Part shown: one piece after another, positions 32,794 through 41,473 of the stretch
Numbering within the stretch: position 1 is the stretch's first letter
Layout of the letters: each line of letters opens with the position of its first letter
Assembly (NCBI GenBank): GCA_012719645.1
Contig: JAAXZX010000012.1
Span: forward strand, 1 to 46,304
DNA: 46,304 nt
DNA from: Clostridiaceae bacterium
GTDB lineage: Bacteria; Bacillota; Clostridia; DSM-8532
Reading direction: 5' to 3'
Translations under genes and position numbers: made by a program
The notes under the pieces: model-generated
The model's database searches: none
The model's input: only the letters and a program-made list of their open reading frames with translations
Told to the model about the DNA's origin: nothing

Positions 32794-33216
32794 ATGGATT
32801 TTTTGCTGAAATTCCTGTCGGTTCTCATGATCAGCCTTCTTATCACCGTACAGTTCATGCTCATTCTGCCCTGCGGCACGGAGCTCCGGACCGACGACCT
32901 CAATGGTGAGCCAATAAAAAGCCATCAGTCCATCATCGACCGGGGGCACGCGACGCTGAACCTCCTGGGTGAATACACCGCAAACAGCGCCTCACTATAT
33001 ATTAACGGCCGTCATGTCATGGTCATTCACAGGTTCCCCGTAAAGCTGGAACTGGCCGACGGTGACGTTGTGGAGATCCATGCCGCCAAATCGGCTCCGG
33101 CATTCCATGTTTACATTTCGGAGAGAAGCAGCGGCCTTCATGATGATATGAGAGATAACGCTGTCAGGATAACCCCTGGCATGAACCGTATCATGAGGGT
33201 AAATATCAGGAACTGA
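32794..33216 (+). CDS. Hypothetical membrane-anchored or secreted protein
   Basis: Not recognised. The 140 residues include an N-terminal hydrophobic segment (about residues 5-27, FLSVLMISLLITVQFMLILP) that is an anchor or signal, then an extracytoplasmic part with beta-rich character (SASLYINGRHVMVIHRFPVKLELADGDVVEIHA). ATG 32794 has AGGTGG upstream; ATG 32755 in frame has no ribosome site. It directly follows the tandem repeat array and precedes the HutP-family gene. Confidence 0.7.
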   Translation: MDFLLKFLSVLMISLLITVQFMLILPCGTELRTDDLNGEPIKSHQSIIDRGHATLNLLGEYTANSASLYINGRHVMVIHRFPVKLELADGDVVEIHAAKSAPAFHVYISERSSGLHDDMRDNAVRITPGMNRIMRVNIRN

Positions 33217-33244
33217 CCCGTAAAAAGTTTCTTTCATCCCACCC

Positions 33245-33273
33245 TTGTCCTGCAGTATGTTTTCCAATATAAT
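33245..33273 (+). promoter_or_regulatory. Candidate promoter of the HutP-family gene
   Basis: TTGTCC (33245-33250), 17-nt spacer and TATAAT (33268-33273), 26 nt before the start codon. Confidence 0.6.
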
Positions 33274-33298
33274 CAAGGTAATAGACGGAGGTAAGGGT

Positions 33299-33718
33299 AT
33301 GAACCATGAGGGTTTCGGCAGCAAGGACATTATCAAGGCTGCCATACGCATGTCCCTGACAGGCTGCAGGGAAGAGGAAAAGGCGCTCCAGAGGGAACTG
33401 GCGGATATGGGCATAAGAACATCTGCCGTGGATTATGGCGGGGAGTTCATAAGCTCGGTAACCAAGATCATCGAACGGGCCGTGGTGTCGGCCAAGAGGG
33501 AAGGGGTTATCGCGGAATCCCATGCCGAGGAGGGCGCTGTTGCCGGCGCTGCCAGGGAAGCCCTTTCACAGGTCATGCAAAAGGCCATTGGCCTCAATGT
33601 AGGCGGCAAAGTCGCAGTGGCGAGATGCGGCGAGCATGTTGGAGTTGCAGTATTCTTCGGCATAGGACTTCTCCACCTCAACGATGTGGCCATCGGCATA
33701 GGACACCGCGTGGTTTAG
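33299..33718 (+). CDS. HutP-family protein
   Basis: A 139-residue HutP homologue. Bacillus HutP binds histidine and Mg2+ and acts as an RNA antiterminator of the hut operon. The family body is visible from KDIIKAAIRMSLTG through SVTKIIERAVVSAKREGVI to GVAVFFGIGLLHLNDVAIGIGHR. ATG 33299 has GGAGG 7 nt upstream. No histidine-use gene is nearby. In Clostridia, HutP-like genes are often found near cmk without hut genes, and the RNA target is unknown. Confidence 0.88.
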   Translation: MNHEGFGSKDIIKAAIRMSLTGCREEEKALQRELADMGIRTSAVDYGGEFISSVTKIIERAVVSAKREGVIAESHAEEGAVAGAAREALSQVMQKAIGLNVGGKVAVARCGEHVGVAVFFGIGLLHLNDVAIGIGHRVV

Positions 33719-33778
33719 CCCACCGCATCATATAGGCTTTATATACTCAATTAACGCTGCATAATGGAGGATGACCGC

Positions 33779-34453
33779 TTGAAAGACATAAAAATAGCCA
33801 TCGACGGCCCTTCAGGCGCGGGGAAGAGCACCCTGGCCAGAAGGATTGCCAGGGAACTTGGGATCATCTATCTGGACACGGGAGCCATGTACCGCGCAGT
33901 TGCGCTGAAAGCCATAAGGCTCGGCATTGATACCAGGGATCACGAAGGCGTTGCGAGCATCATGCCTGACATTAATATCGCAGTGGATTACCAGGACGGA
34001 GTCCAGAGGATATACCTGGACGGAGAGGACGTTTCTTCGGCCATACGGACAAACGAGGTCTCCATGGGCGCTTCCAATGTTTCGGCTTTTCCCGAGGTCC
34101 GGGCCAGGCTTGTAGCCCTCCAGCAGGAAATAGCCAGGCACAACCCTGTGGTTATGGATGGCAGGGACATCGGTACCAAGGTGATTCCTGATGCAGGTCT
34201 CAAGATCTTCCTGACCGCGACGGCAGAAGAACGGGCCCGCAGGCGCTATCTTGAACTGCAGGAAAAGGGACTCCTGGACAAGACCTTCGAGGAGCTTGTC
34301 GCAGAAATTGAAGAACGCGACCACAATGACAGTACAAGGGAGCATTCGCCCCTTAAAAAGGCAGATGATGCCGTCGAAATCGATTCTACCGGAAAGAGCG
34401 TCGGGGAGCTTGTGGCTATTATCATGGACATGGTCAGGAAGAGGTTTTACTGA
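33779..34453 (+). CDS. cmk: Cytidylate kinase
   Basis: Phosphorylates CMP and dCMP with ATP. It has 224 residues with the P-loop IDGPSGAGKST near the N-terminus, LDTGAMYRAV and DGRDIGTKVIPDA in order. The start is TTG 33779: GGAGG lies 8 nt upstream, and the in-frame ATG at 33764 is part of that Shine-Dalgarno (ATGGAGG). It is followed by plsC after 2 nt and then ispH-rpsA, the usual clostridial order. Confidence 0.95.
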   Translation: MKDIKIAIDGPSGAGKSTLARRIARELGIIYLDTGAMYRAVALKAIRLGIDTRDHEGVASIMPDINIAVDYQDGVQRIYLDGEDVSSAIRTNEVSMGASNVSAFPEVRARLVALQQEIARHNPVVMDGRDIGTKVIPDAGLKIFLTATAEERARRRYLELQEKGLLDKTFEELVAEIEERDHNDSTREHSPLKKADDAVEIDSTGKSVGELVAIIMDMVRKRFY

Positions 34454-34455
34454 AA

Positions 34456-35049
34456 ATGCTGTACAGCATAGGCAAGGTACTGTTCACGATATATTTCAGG
34501 CTCTTTTACAGGATTAAGGTCAAAGGCAGGGAAAATATACCTTCGGAAGGCCCTGTCCTTCTTTGTGCGAACCATCCCACTGCGCTGGACATGTTCCTCA
34601 TAGGCGTATTCGTGCCGAAAAGAAAGGTACACTATATGGCGAAGGCCGAGCTTTTCAGGAACAGGTTCTTAGGATGGATCATAAGGTGCCTCGGGGGATT
34701 TCCGGTCAGCCGCGGAACCGGGGATGTGGGTTCGGTGAAGACCGTTTTCAGGCTGCTGGAAGAAGGGAAGATAGTAGGCGTTTTCCCGGAAGGAACCCGG
34801 ACCAGGAAGAGGGACCCGAATAAAAGAAAAGCGGGCATTGCGCTGTTCGCCCTGCATTCGGGCGCACCAATCCTGCCGGTGGCCATAAAGGGCGTTTTCA
34901 GGCCCTTCAGGAAGATTGAGCTGATTTTCGGCAAGCCATACCGGATCGCTTCCGATACCGGAAACGGCACAGGGATTAATTACCCCAAGGAGGAACTTTA
35001 CAGGGTGTCGGGTGAGATCATCGACAGCATATATGCGCTTATGGAATAA
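34456..35049 (+). CDS. plsC: 1-acyl-sn-glycerol-3-phosphate acyltransferase
   Basis: Adds the second acyl chain in phospholipid synthesis, at the membrane. It has 197 residues with the catalytic H-x4-D motif NHPTALD near residue 39 and the substrate motif FPEGTRTR near 110, with a hydrophobic N-terminal segment. It starts 2 nt after cmk, so translational coupling is likely. Confidence 0.95.
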   Translation: MLYSIGKVLFTIYFRLFYRIKVKGRENIPSEGPVLLCANHPTALDMFLIGVFVPKRKVHYMAKAELFRNRFLGWIIRCLGGFPVSRGTGDVGSVKTVFRLLEEGKIVGVFPEGTRTRKRDPNKRKAGIALFALHSGAPILPVAIKGVFRPFRKIELIFGKPYRIASDTGNGTGINYPKEELYRVSGEIIDSIYALME

Positions 35050-35080
35050 TAAACTGACGGGACTAAAAGAGGTATAGGAA

Positions 35081-37087
35081 TTGGAAATTGTAGTTGCCAA
35101 AAGTTCAGGATTCTGTTTTGGAGTGGACAGGGCGGTAAAAACCGCGTTCGATGTCCAGTGTGAAGGAAGGGTATTTACCCTGGGAGAGCTCATCCACAAT
35201 TCCCAGGTCATAGAAACCCTTAGAAAAAAAGGTATCGAGCCGATCCACGATCTTGAGGAACTCAGGGAGAACGACTGCGTCATCATCCGCGCCCACGGCA
35301 TTGGCAAGGATGTCTATGAAAAGCTTAAAGAATGCAAGGTCACTGTTCTTGATGCCACATGTCCATATGTGAAGCGTATCCACGAGATTGTCAATAGAAA
35401 GCAGGAAGAAGGCTTTAAAATAGTCATCGTCGGAGATCCGCAGCATCCCGAAGTGAAAGGAATAAACGGATGGTGTGAGGGAAAAGCTTTGATTGTATCC
35501 GATGAAAGGGATGCCGAGAACCTGGACTATTCCGATGAACGGATATGCGCGGTAGCTCAGACCACCTTCAGGCAGTCAAGATATGACGCCATCTTTGAAA
35601 CCCTTAAGAAAAAGTTTGCATTCGCATTAAAATTTGATACAATATGTAATGCGACTGTGGAAAGGCAAACCGAGGCGGCTGAGCTATCCAAGGTTGCTGA
35701 CGCAATGGTTGTGATTGGAGGATGGAACAGCTCAAATACGCAGAAGCTATATGAAATCTGCCGGCAGAACTGCCCGCAGACTTATCTTATAGAGAATGCT
35801 GATGAGCTCCCCTCATTAAATAATATCAAGACAGTTGGGATTACCGCTGGGGCTTCAACACCGGATTGGGTAATCAAGGAGGTTATTTTACACATGGAAG
35901 ACATGACAAACAGGCAGGAAGGCGAGATCGATTTCAGCAAGGCCTTGGAGGAAAGCTTTACAGAGCTCAGGACCAATGATGTTGTAAAGGGAAAGATTAT
36001 TGGATACAACAACAATGATGTATTCGTTGATCTTGGATATAAGGCCGATGGAATTATCCCGATGGAAGAGTTTATCGATGACCCGGATTTCGATCCTGAG
36101 AGAGACTTAAAGCCTGGCACCGAGATTGAAGCGATTATCACCAAGCTGAACGACGGAGAAGGTAATGTCGCTCTCTCAAAGAAGAAGATGGATTCCATCC
36201 GCGGCTTCGAAGAACTCGAGGATGCGTTCAAGAATGAAAAGCCCATTGAAGTGACGGCGAAGGAAGTTGTCAAGGGCGGACTCGTTGCCGAGTACAAGGG
36301 CATGAGGATCTTCATTCCCGCATCCCAGGTGAGCGACAGGTTCATCAAGAATCTCAGCCCCTTCGTTGGCAAGAAAATCAGGATCAGGATTACCGAACTG
36401 GCCAACAGGCGCAGGATTGTCGGTTCCGCACGGCTTCTCATCGAAGAGGAGAAGAACAGGAAGTCGGAAGCATTCTGGAACGAAGTGGAAGAGGGCAAGG
36501 AATATACCGGGACGGTCAAGAGCCTCACAAAGTTCGGCGCCTTTGTCGACCTGGGCGGCGTTGACGGCCTGATCCACGTGTCAGAGCTTTCATGGAAAAA
36601 GATAGACGACCCCTCCGAGGTTTTAAAAGTGGGAGATACGGTCACCGTCCGTGTTATCGGGGTTGACAGGGAAAAGAAGAAGGTTTCCCTCGGCTACAGG
36701 AAAGCGGAGGACAATCCCTGGTACAATATAGAGGAGAAATACCACGTGGGCGACGTGGTAACCGGCATCATCAAGCGCATGGTTCCATTCGGAGCCTTTG
36801 TGGAGCTTGAAGATGGCGTTGAAGGGCTTGTCCATATCTCCCAGATTTCCAATGTCCGTATCAACAAGCCTGACGAGGTTCTCTCACTGGGCCAGAAGGT
36901 TGATATGAAGGTCATTGAAGTAAATCCTGAGATCAAGAAGATCAGTCTCAGCATCAAGGAGGTAAGCCCCATAGATCCGGTCAGGGAAGACGAAGAGGCG
37001 CCCGAGGCTGCTGAGGAGGATATCCCCACAGAGCATACCGAAGAGATGACCAACACAATTGGCGATCTCATAAACGAAAAGAAGTAA
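35081..37087 (+). CDS. ispH: Bifunctional HMBPP reductase (IspH) / ribosomal protein S1
   Basis: One 668-residue polypeptide. Residues 1-~280 are IspH, the last enzyme of the MEP isoprenoid pathway, with all three 4Fe-4S cysteines (Cys12, Cys94, Cys189) and His39 and His122. Residues ~300-635 hold four S1 RNA-binding domains (for example KGKIIGYNNNDVFVDLGYKADG and YTGTVKSLTKFGAFVDLGG), followed by an acidic tail. The fusion is known from Clostridia. There is no stop or frameshift between the parts. The start is TTG 35081 with GAGGT 7 nt upstream. It lies downstream of cmk and plsC. Confidence 0.96.
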   Translation: MEIVVAKSSGFCFGVDRAVKTAFDVQCEGRVFTLGELIHNSQVIETLRKKGIEPIHDLEELRENDCVIIRAHGIGKDVYEKLKECKVTVLDATCPYVKRIHEIVNRKQEEGFKIVIVGDPQHPEVKGINGWCEGKALIVSDERDAENLDYSDERICAVAQTTFRQSRYDAIFETLKKKFAFALKFDTICNATVERQTEAAELSKVADAMVVIGGWNSSNTQKLYEICRQNCPQTYLIENADELPSLNNIKTVGITAGASTPDWVIKEVILHMEDMTNRQEGEIDFSKALEESFTELRTNDVVKGKIIGYNNNDVFVDLGYKADGIIPMEEFIDDPDFDPERDLKPGTEIEAIITKLNDGEGNVALSKKKMDSIRGFEELEDAFKNEKPIEVTAKEVVKGGLVAEYKGMRIFIPASQVSDRFIKNLSPFVGKKIRIRITELANRRRIVGSARLLIEEEKNRKSEAFWNEVEEGKEYTGTVKSLTKFGAFVDLGGVDGLIHVSELSWKKIDDPSEVLKVGDTVTVRVIGVDREKKKVSLGYRKAEDNPWYNIEEKYHVGDVVTGIIKRMVPFGAFVELEDGVEGLVHISQISNVRINKPDEVLSLGQKVDMKVIEVNPEIKKISLSIKEVSPIDPVREDEEAPEAAEEDIPTEHTEEMTNTIGDLINEKK

Positions 37088-37108
37088 AAGACTTAACAAA
37101 AAGATGAT

Positions 37109-37169
37109 GGCAAGACATGTTCAAACGGTCTTGCCTGATATAGGGCAAGACCGGAATATCCGGTCTTGC
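37109..37169 (+). promoter_or_regulatory. Four-segment, mutually exclusive hairpin region (attenuator-like)
   Basis: Segments in order: GGCAAGAC (37109-37116), CGGTCTTGCC (37126-37135), GGCAAGACCG (37144-37153) and CCGGTCTTGC (37160-37169). Segment 2 can pair with 1 (8 bp) or 3 (10 bp), and 3 can pair with 4 (10 bp), so the folds exclude each other. No T tract follows at once; TTTTTATTTT comes 16-26 nt later. It lies between the IspH-S1 gene and cheR. Confidence 0.55.
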
Positions 37170-37227
37170 TGCCATATAAGAGGACTTTTTATTTTACTAT
37201 GATTTTTGGAATGTGTAGGGGGATCAG

Positions 37228-38079
37228 ATGGCTGGATTTCTCGATTATGAAGAGTTTAAGGCACAATTTTTCAGGCTTTCACAGATCGATTTGAACCTTT
37301 ACAAAGAAAAACAGATGAAACGCCGCATCACATCATTTGCCGAGAAATACGGTTTTTCCACTTACCTGTCCTTTCTTGATGAAATAAGGGTAAATAATGA
37401 ATTGAGGGACGTATTCATCGGGTATCTTACAATCAACGTGTCCGAGTTCTACCGTAATCCCGCGCAATGGGAACTCTTTGAGAAAAAGGTCCTGCCCATA
37501 GCGTTCAGCCGGAAGAGAAGGAAGGAAGACGTCAGGATCTGGAGCTCGGCATGTTCTACCGGTGAAGAACCCTACACGGTGGTCATGATCCTGAATAAGT
37601 TCATGCCCCTTGAAAAGATAAGGGTCCTGGCTTCGGACATCGACCATGACGCCATAGAAAAGGCAAAGAAGGGAGTTTATCCGGAGAGGAACGTGAGGGA
37701 ACTCCCCCGGGAGTTTTTGGAAAAGTACTTCACAAGACAGGACAAGGATATGTATGTCATATCCGAGAATGTGAGAAGATGCGTGGAATTCCGGTATATA
37801 AACCTGCTGCGGGATCCTTTCCCGAAGGACCAGGACATTATCCTTTGCAGGAATGTTCTCATATATTTTACCGAGGAAGCCAAGGAGTTCCTGTTTGAAG
37901 AGCTGTCCAAGGCCCTGGCGCCCAATGGCATCCTGTTCATAGGCAGCACCGAGCAGATTATAAACTACCAGAAATACAATTTAAGGCCCCTTGACACCTT
38001 TTTCTACCAGAAAGAAGATAAAACCGGGACAAGCGGTCCACCTAATTTTGGGAGGTTATATGGCCATGATAAAACTTGA
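37228..38079 (+). CDS. cheR: CheR-type protein-glutamate O-methyltransferase
   Basis: SAM-dependent methyltransferase of 283 residues. The N-terminal helical CheR domain is followed by the SAM motif SSACSTGEEPYT near residue 108, ASDIDHDAIEKA near 138 and the NVLIYF motif near 211 (DIILCRNVLIYFTEEAK). No other chemotaxis gene is near; it sits directly before ruvAB, so it may act on a receptor encoded elsewhere or have another target. The last 20 bp overlap the next small gene. Confidence 0.93.
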   Translation: MAGFLDYEEFKAQFFRLSQIDLNLYKEKQMKRRITSFAEKYGFSTYLSFLDEIRVNNELRDVFIGYLTINVSEFYRNPAQWELFEKKVLPIAFSRKRRKEDVRIWSSACSTGEEPYTVVMILNKFMPLEKIRVLASDIDHDAIEKAKKGVYPERNVRELPREFLEKYFTRQDKDMYVISENVRRCVEFRYINLLRDPFPKDQDIILCRNVLIYFTEEAKEFLFEELSKALAPNGILFIGSTEQIINYQKYNLRPLDTFFYQKEDKTGTSGPPNFGRLYGHDKT

Positions 38080-38236
38080 GGAAATGAGCAGAGAAGAACT
38101 GATGGAGGTCATCAGGATGAAGGATGAGCTTATCAGTGAACTTAAGGAAGAACTAGCCGCTTACAGGACCCTCGTGGAGGAACTGCAGGCAAAGCTTGGC
38201 GTGAGAGATTACAATTATTCGGGACATGGTGACTGA
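38060..38236 (+). CDS. Small coiled-coil protein
   Basis: Not recognised by name. The 58 residues form one predicted coiled-coil helix (EEMSREELMEVIRMKDELIS, then ELKEELAAYRTLVEELQAKL), acidic overall. ATG 38060 has GGAGG 4 nt upstream; ATG 38066 is an alternative with 10-nt spacing. It overlaps the cheR end by 20 nt and its stop overlaps the ruvA start by one base (TGATG), so all three genes appear translationally coupled. Confidence 0.75.
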   Translation: MAMIKLEEMSREELMEVIRMKDELISELKEELAAYRTLVEELQAKLGVRDYNYSGHGD

Positions 38237-38850
38237 TGATGTTTGCCTATCTTAAGGGTATACTGAAGAAAAAGATGGCCGACTGCATCATCGTTGAGGT
38301 AGGGGGAGTGGGATACCAGGTGTATACGGCTCCGACTCCCCTTTATCATCAAAGCGAACTGGGCAAAGAGGTAAAGGTCTTTACCTGCCTCAGCATTCGC
38401 GATGAACGCATGTACCTGTACGGTTTTTTCAGCGAAGAAGAGCTCAAGATGTTTGAGCAGCTTCTGACAGTCAGCGGGGTTGGCCCGAAGGCGGCGCTGG
38501 CTTTGGTCGGCAGTATTCCGCCGACACAATTCGGCCTTGCGGTTCTGACCGATGATGCGGACCGGTTCGTCAAGGCGCCGGGTATTGGCAGGAAGACTGC
38601 CCAGAGAATCATCCTGGAACTGAAGGACAAGCTGAAAAAAGAATACAAGGATATGCCCGGGCTGGATGGAATCCAGGGCATTACCGCCGATGCCGGAGGT
38701 GACTCCAGGCTGAGCGAAGCCGTTAGCGCCCTGCTGATGCTGGGATATACATCCTCCGAGGCCAACAGGGCAGTGGCCGCGGTCTACAGTGAGGACAAGA
38801 CGGTTGAGAACATCGTCCGGGATGCTTTGAAGGCTATGCTGCAGCCATAA
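38236..38850 (+). CDS. ruvA: Holliday junction DNA helicase subunit RuvA
   Basis: Binds four-way junctions and loads RuvB. The 204 residues comprise the OB-fold N-terminus (FAYLKGILKKKMADCIIVEV), two helix-hairpin-helix motifs (LLTVSGVGPKAALAL and VKAPGIGRKTAQRIILELK) and the C-terminal RuvB-binding domain. ATG 38236 overlaps the stop of the previous gene; the next codon is also ATG. ruvB follows. No SOS box was found upstream of the cheR-ruvAB run, unlike in some bacteria. Confidence 0.97.
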   Translation: MMFAYLKGILKKKMADCIIVEVGGVGYQVYTAPTPLYHQSELGKEVKVFTCLSIRDERMYLYGFFSEEELKMFEQLLTVSGVGPKAALALVGSIPPTQFGLAVLTDDADRFVKAPGIGRKTAQRIILELKDKLKKEYKDMPGLDGIQGITADAGGDSRLSEAVSALLMLGYTSSEANRAVAAVYSEDKTVENIVRDALKAMLQP

Positions 38851-38883
38851 TTATGCGGCAATATGACCGGGAAGGTGAAAGAT

Positions 38884-39927
38884 TTGCAGGAAGATGAACG
38901 CCTGATAGGCCGTGAGTTCAGGAAGGACGATTATGACGAGGCGAGCCTAAGACCTCGTGTAATGGACGAATACATAGGCCAGGAGAAAGTAAAAGAAAAC
39001 CTCCAGGTCTTTATCCGTGCCGCGAAACAACGCAATGAAGCCCTGGACCATGTCCTCCTCTACGGCCCGCCGGGACTGGGAAAAACCACGCTGGCAGGGA
39101 TTATAGCCAGCGAGTTGGGGGCCAGCCTGAGGGTTACCTCGGGTCCGGCCATAGAAAGGCCGGGAGACCTGGCCGCCATACTGACCAACCTTGGTGATTA
39201 CGATGTATTGTTCATCGATGAGATCCACCGCCTGAACAGGACTGTGGAGGAAATACTCTATCCGGCCATGGAAGATTACGCGCTGGATATCGTTATCGGG
39301 AAAGGGCCGAGCGCCAGGTCCATACGCATAGACCTTCCCAGGTTTACGCTGGTGGGCGCCACCACCCGGGCGGGACTTCTCACCTCTCCCTTGCGGGAAA
39401 GGTTCGGCATCATCAACAGGCTTGAACTGTACTCACCGGATGAACTGAAACGGATCGTGGAACGGTCGGCATCAATCCTGGGCATAGAGATAGATCCTGA
39501 TGCCGCTACGGAGATCGCCAGAAGGTCCAGGGGCACTCCCCGTATTGCAAACCGCCTGCTGAAGCGCGTAAGGGATTTCGCCCAGATCCATGGCGACGGG
39601 CATATCGACCTTAAGGTGACCCGATATGCATTGAAAGCGCTGGATATTGACGAACTGGGACTGGACAGCGTGGACAGGAACGTGCTTCTCTCCATCATCC
39701 AGAAATTCGACGGCGGACCGGTGGGGCTGGATACCCTTGCCGCCTCAACCGGCGAAGAGCCAGACACCATAGAGGACGTTTACGAGCCATTCCTGCTGCA
39801 ACTTGGTTTCCTGCAGAAAACGCCCAGGGGAAGGAAGGCCACCCGGCTTGCCTATGAGCACCTGGGGATACAGTATTTGAGCAGGGATGACGACAGCGAC
39901 CAGGTATCCATGATGGATGGCTGGTAA
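38884..39927 (+). CDS. ruvB: Holliday junction branch-migration ATPase RuvB
   Basis: Hexameric AAA+ motor that works with RuvA. The N-terminal [13 protein letters not shown], Walker [10 protein letters not shown], Walker [10 protein letters not shown], sensor [11 protein letters not shown], arginine finger region LRERFGI and C-terminal winged helix are intact. The start is taken at TTG 38884 (347 residues), with AAGGTG 6 nt upstream; ATG 38863 is in frame but lacks a ribosome site. It lies 33 nt after ruvA. Confidence 0.96.
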   Translation: MQEDERLIGREFRKDDYDEASLRPRVMDEYIGQEKVKENLQVFIRAAKQRNEALDHVLLYGPPGLGKTTLAGIIASELGASLRVTSGPAIERPGDLAAILTNLGDYDVLFIDEIHRLNRTVEEILYPAMEDYALDIVIGKGPSARSIRIDLPRFTLVGATTRAGLLTSPLRERFGIINRLELYSPDELKRIVERSASILGIEIDPDAATEIARRSRGTPRIANRLLKRVRDFAQIHGDGHIDLKVTRYALKALDIDELGLDSVDRNVLLSIIQKFDGGPVGLDTLAASTGEEPDTIEDVYEPFLLQLGFLQKTPRGRKATRLAYEHLGIQYLSRDDDSDQVSMMDGW

Positions 39928-39967
39928 TCGCCGTATCAACTGCCGATAGCGCAGGGAGGTAGAGTAT

Positions 39968-40774
39968 ATGTCTGTAAAGGTTGGGTTTATCGGAACCGGA
40001 AACATGGGCGGCGCCCTGCTGCGGGGGATCGCAAGGGGAAACACCGGTAATAAATACGAACTGTTCGCATATGACATAAACCGGGACGCCTTGGACCAGC
40101 TTGCCCGCGATACAGGTCTTAAACCCTGCGGGAGCAATGTTGAACTGGTCATTGCGTCCGATTTAGTATTCCTTGCTGTCAAACCCAGGTACGCGAAAGC
40201 TGTCCTGGAGGAGATCAGGGACGCGCTGGGCAGTAAAATCCTGGTGTCCATCGTCGTAGGGCTTCCTATATCGTGGTATAAGGGCATACTCGGGGAACAG
40301 GCAAGGGTCGTTCGGACCATGCCCAATACCCCTGCCCTTGTGGGCGAGGGGATGACCCTCGTATGCTTTGACGGAACCCAGTCATCCCAGGAAAAGCAAA
40401 GCATTATGGAGCTTTTCGGGTATTCCGGAAAGGCCGAGGAACTGGAAGAGGGCCTGATGAGCGAAGTAACTGCGCTGACGGGCAGCAGTCCGGCCTATGT
40501 CTTCATGTTCATCGAGGCCATGGCCGATGCGGCGGTACAGTCGGGAATACCCAGGGACAAGGCATACAGGCTCGCAGCCCAGGCGGTTTTGGGGTCAGCG
40601 AAAATGGTCCTGGAAACAGGGAAGCATCCGGGAGAGCTCAAGGACATGGTATGCTCGCCTGCGGGAACAACTATCGAGGCCGTTGCGGAATTGGAGAAAG
40701 CCGGCTTCAGAAGCGCCATAATAAGGGCCATGGGAGGATGCACCAGAAAAGCAAGGGAAATCGGCAAGCAATGA
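39968..40774 (+). CDS. proC: Pyrroline-5-carboxylate reductase
   Basis: Last step of proline synthesis, reducing P5C with NAD(P)H. It has 268 residues with the N-terminal nucleotide motif GFIGTGNMGGALLRG, VRTMPNTPALVGEG near residue 118 and the C-terminal signature LKDMVCSPAGTTIEAVAELE. GGGAGG precedes the ATG. It lies between ruvB and a NUDIX gene, far from proA (7150-8427); proB is absent from the window. Confidence 0.97.
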   Translation: MSVKVGFIGTGNMGGALLRGIARGNTGNKYELFAYDINRDALDQLARDTGLKPCGSNVELVIASDLVFLAVKPRYAKAVLEEIRDALGSKILVSIVVGLPISWYKGILGEQARVVRTMPNTPALVGEGMTLVCFDGTQSSQEKQSIMELFGYSGKAEELEEGLMSEVTALTGSSPAYVFMFIEAMADAAVQSGIPRDKAYRLAAQAVLGSAKMVLETGKHPGELKDMVCSPAGTTIEAVAELEKAGFRSAIIRAMGGCTRKAREIGKQ

Positions 40775-40788
40775 TAAGAGGTATATGA

Positions 40789-41340
40789 ATGAACTACTAC
40801 GAGAAAACCATCAGGACCGAACCCGTCCATAAAGGGTTCATTTTTGACATAGAGAGGCTGACTGTTGAGCTTCCCAACGGGAAGGCAGCATACAGGGATG
40901 TCATAAGGCATTCGGGAGCTTCAGTGATTGTTCCCATAACCGAAGACGGGCATGTAATACTCGTAGAGCAATACCGGAAGCCCGTAGAGGAGGTTTCCCT
41001 GGAATTGCCTGCCGGCAGGCTGAACGAAGGCGAGGACCCCGCCCGGTGCGCTGCAAGGGAGCTCAAGGAGGAAACCGGGTACACTGCAAGCAGGTTAGTC
41101 AAGATACTGACCCTATATCCGGCAGCGGCCTATTCTGACGAGGTGCTGCATGTGTATGTGGCAACAGGCCTTTCCAAGGGAGAGGCAAGCCCCGATGAAG
41201 ACGAGGTTATTCAGGCGTTTAAGTATAAAATGGATGACGTCATCAAAATGATAATGGACGGCGCCATTAAGGATTCCAAAACGGTATCGGGCATCCTGTT
41301 CACAGTTAGGCTGCTGGAAACCGGTAATTTGAAGCTTTAG
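40789..41340 (+). CDS. NUDIX hydrolase, ADP-ribose pyrophosphatase type
   Basis: Cleaves nucleoside diphosphate derivatives, most likely ADP-ribose. It has 183 residues with a complete Nudix box, G-x5-E-x7-R-E-x2-E-E-x-G, at GRLNEGEDPARCAARELKEE near residue 75. The N-terminal KTIRTEPVHKGFIFDIERL layout is that of the NudF/ADPRase group. It is 14 nt after proC, likely co-transcribed. The 133 nt after it contain only small GC-rich hairpins and no clear terminator. Confidence 0.92.
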   Translation: MNYYEKTIRTEPVHKGFIFDIERLTVELPNGKAAYRDVIRHSGASVIVPITEDGHVILVEQYRKPVEEVSLELPAGRLNEGEDPARCAARELKEETGYTASRLVKILTLYPAAAYSDEVLHVYVATGLSKGEASPDEDEVIQAFKYKMDDVIKMIMDGAIKDSKTVSGILFTVRLLETGNLKL

Positions 41341-41473
41341 CAAACCTCTGGCGGGCTATATGCCGAACACACAGAAAAACCGGGGTTTTGTCTGCCAGGA
41401 AAATCAAAGTTGCAGATGCAGGCGAAAAGGCGCTTTACAGGCGCATTTTCAGTAGTACGGAAGGTGTGTTTCG

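Noticed and set aside
35081-37087. Assembly error joining ispH and rpsA
   Set aside because: The IspH-S1 fusion is a known clostridial form; the linker is in frame and both parts are complete.
38000-38240. SOS control of ruvAB
   Set aside because: No CGAAC-N4-GTTCG-like sequence was found upstream of cheR or ruvA.
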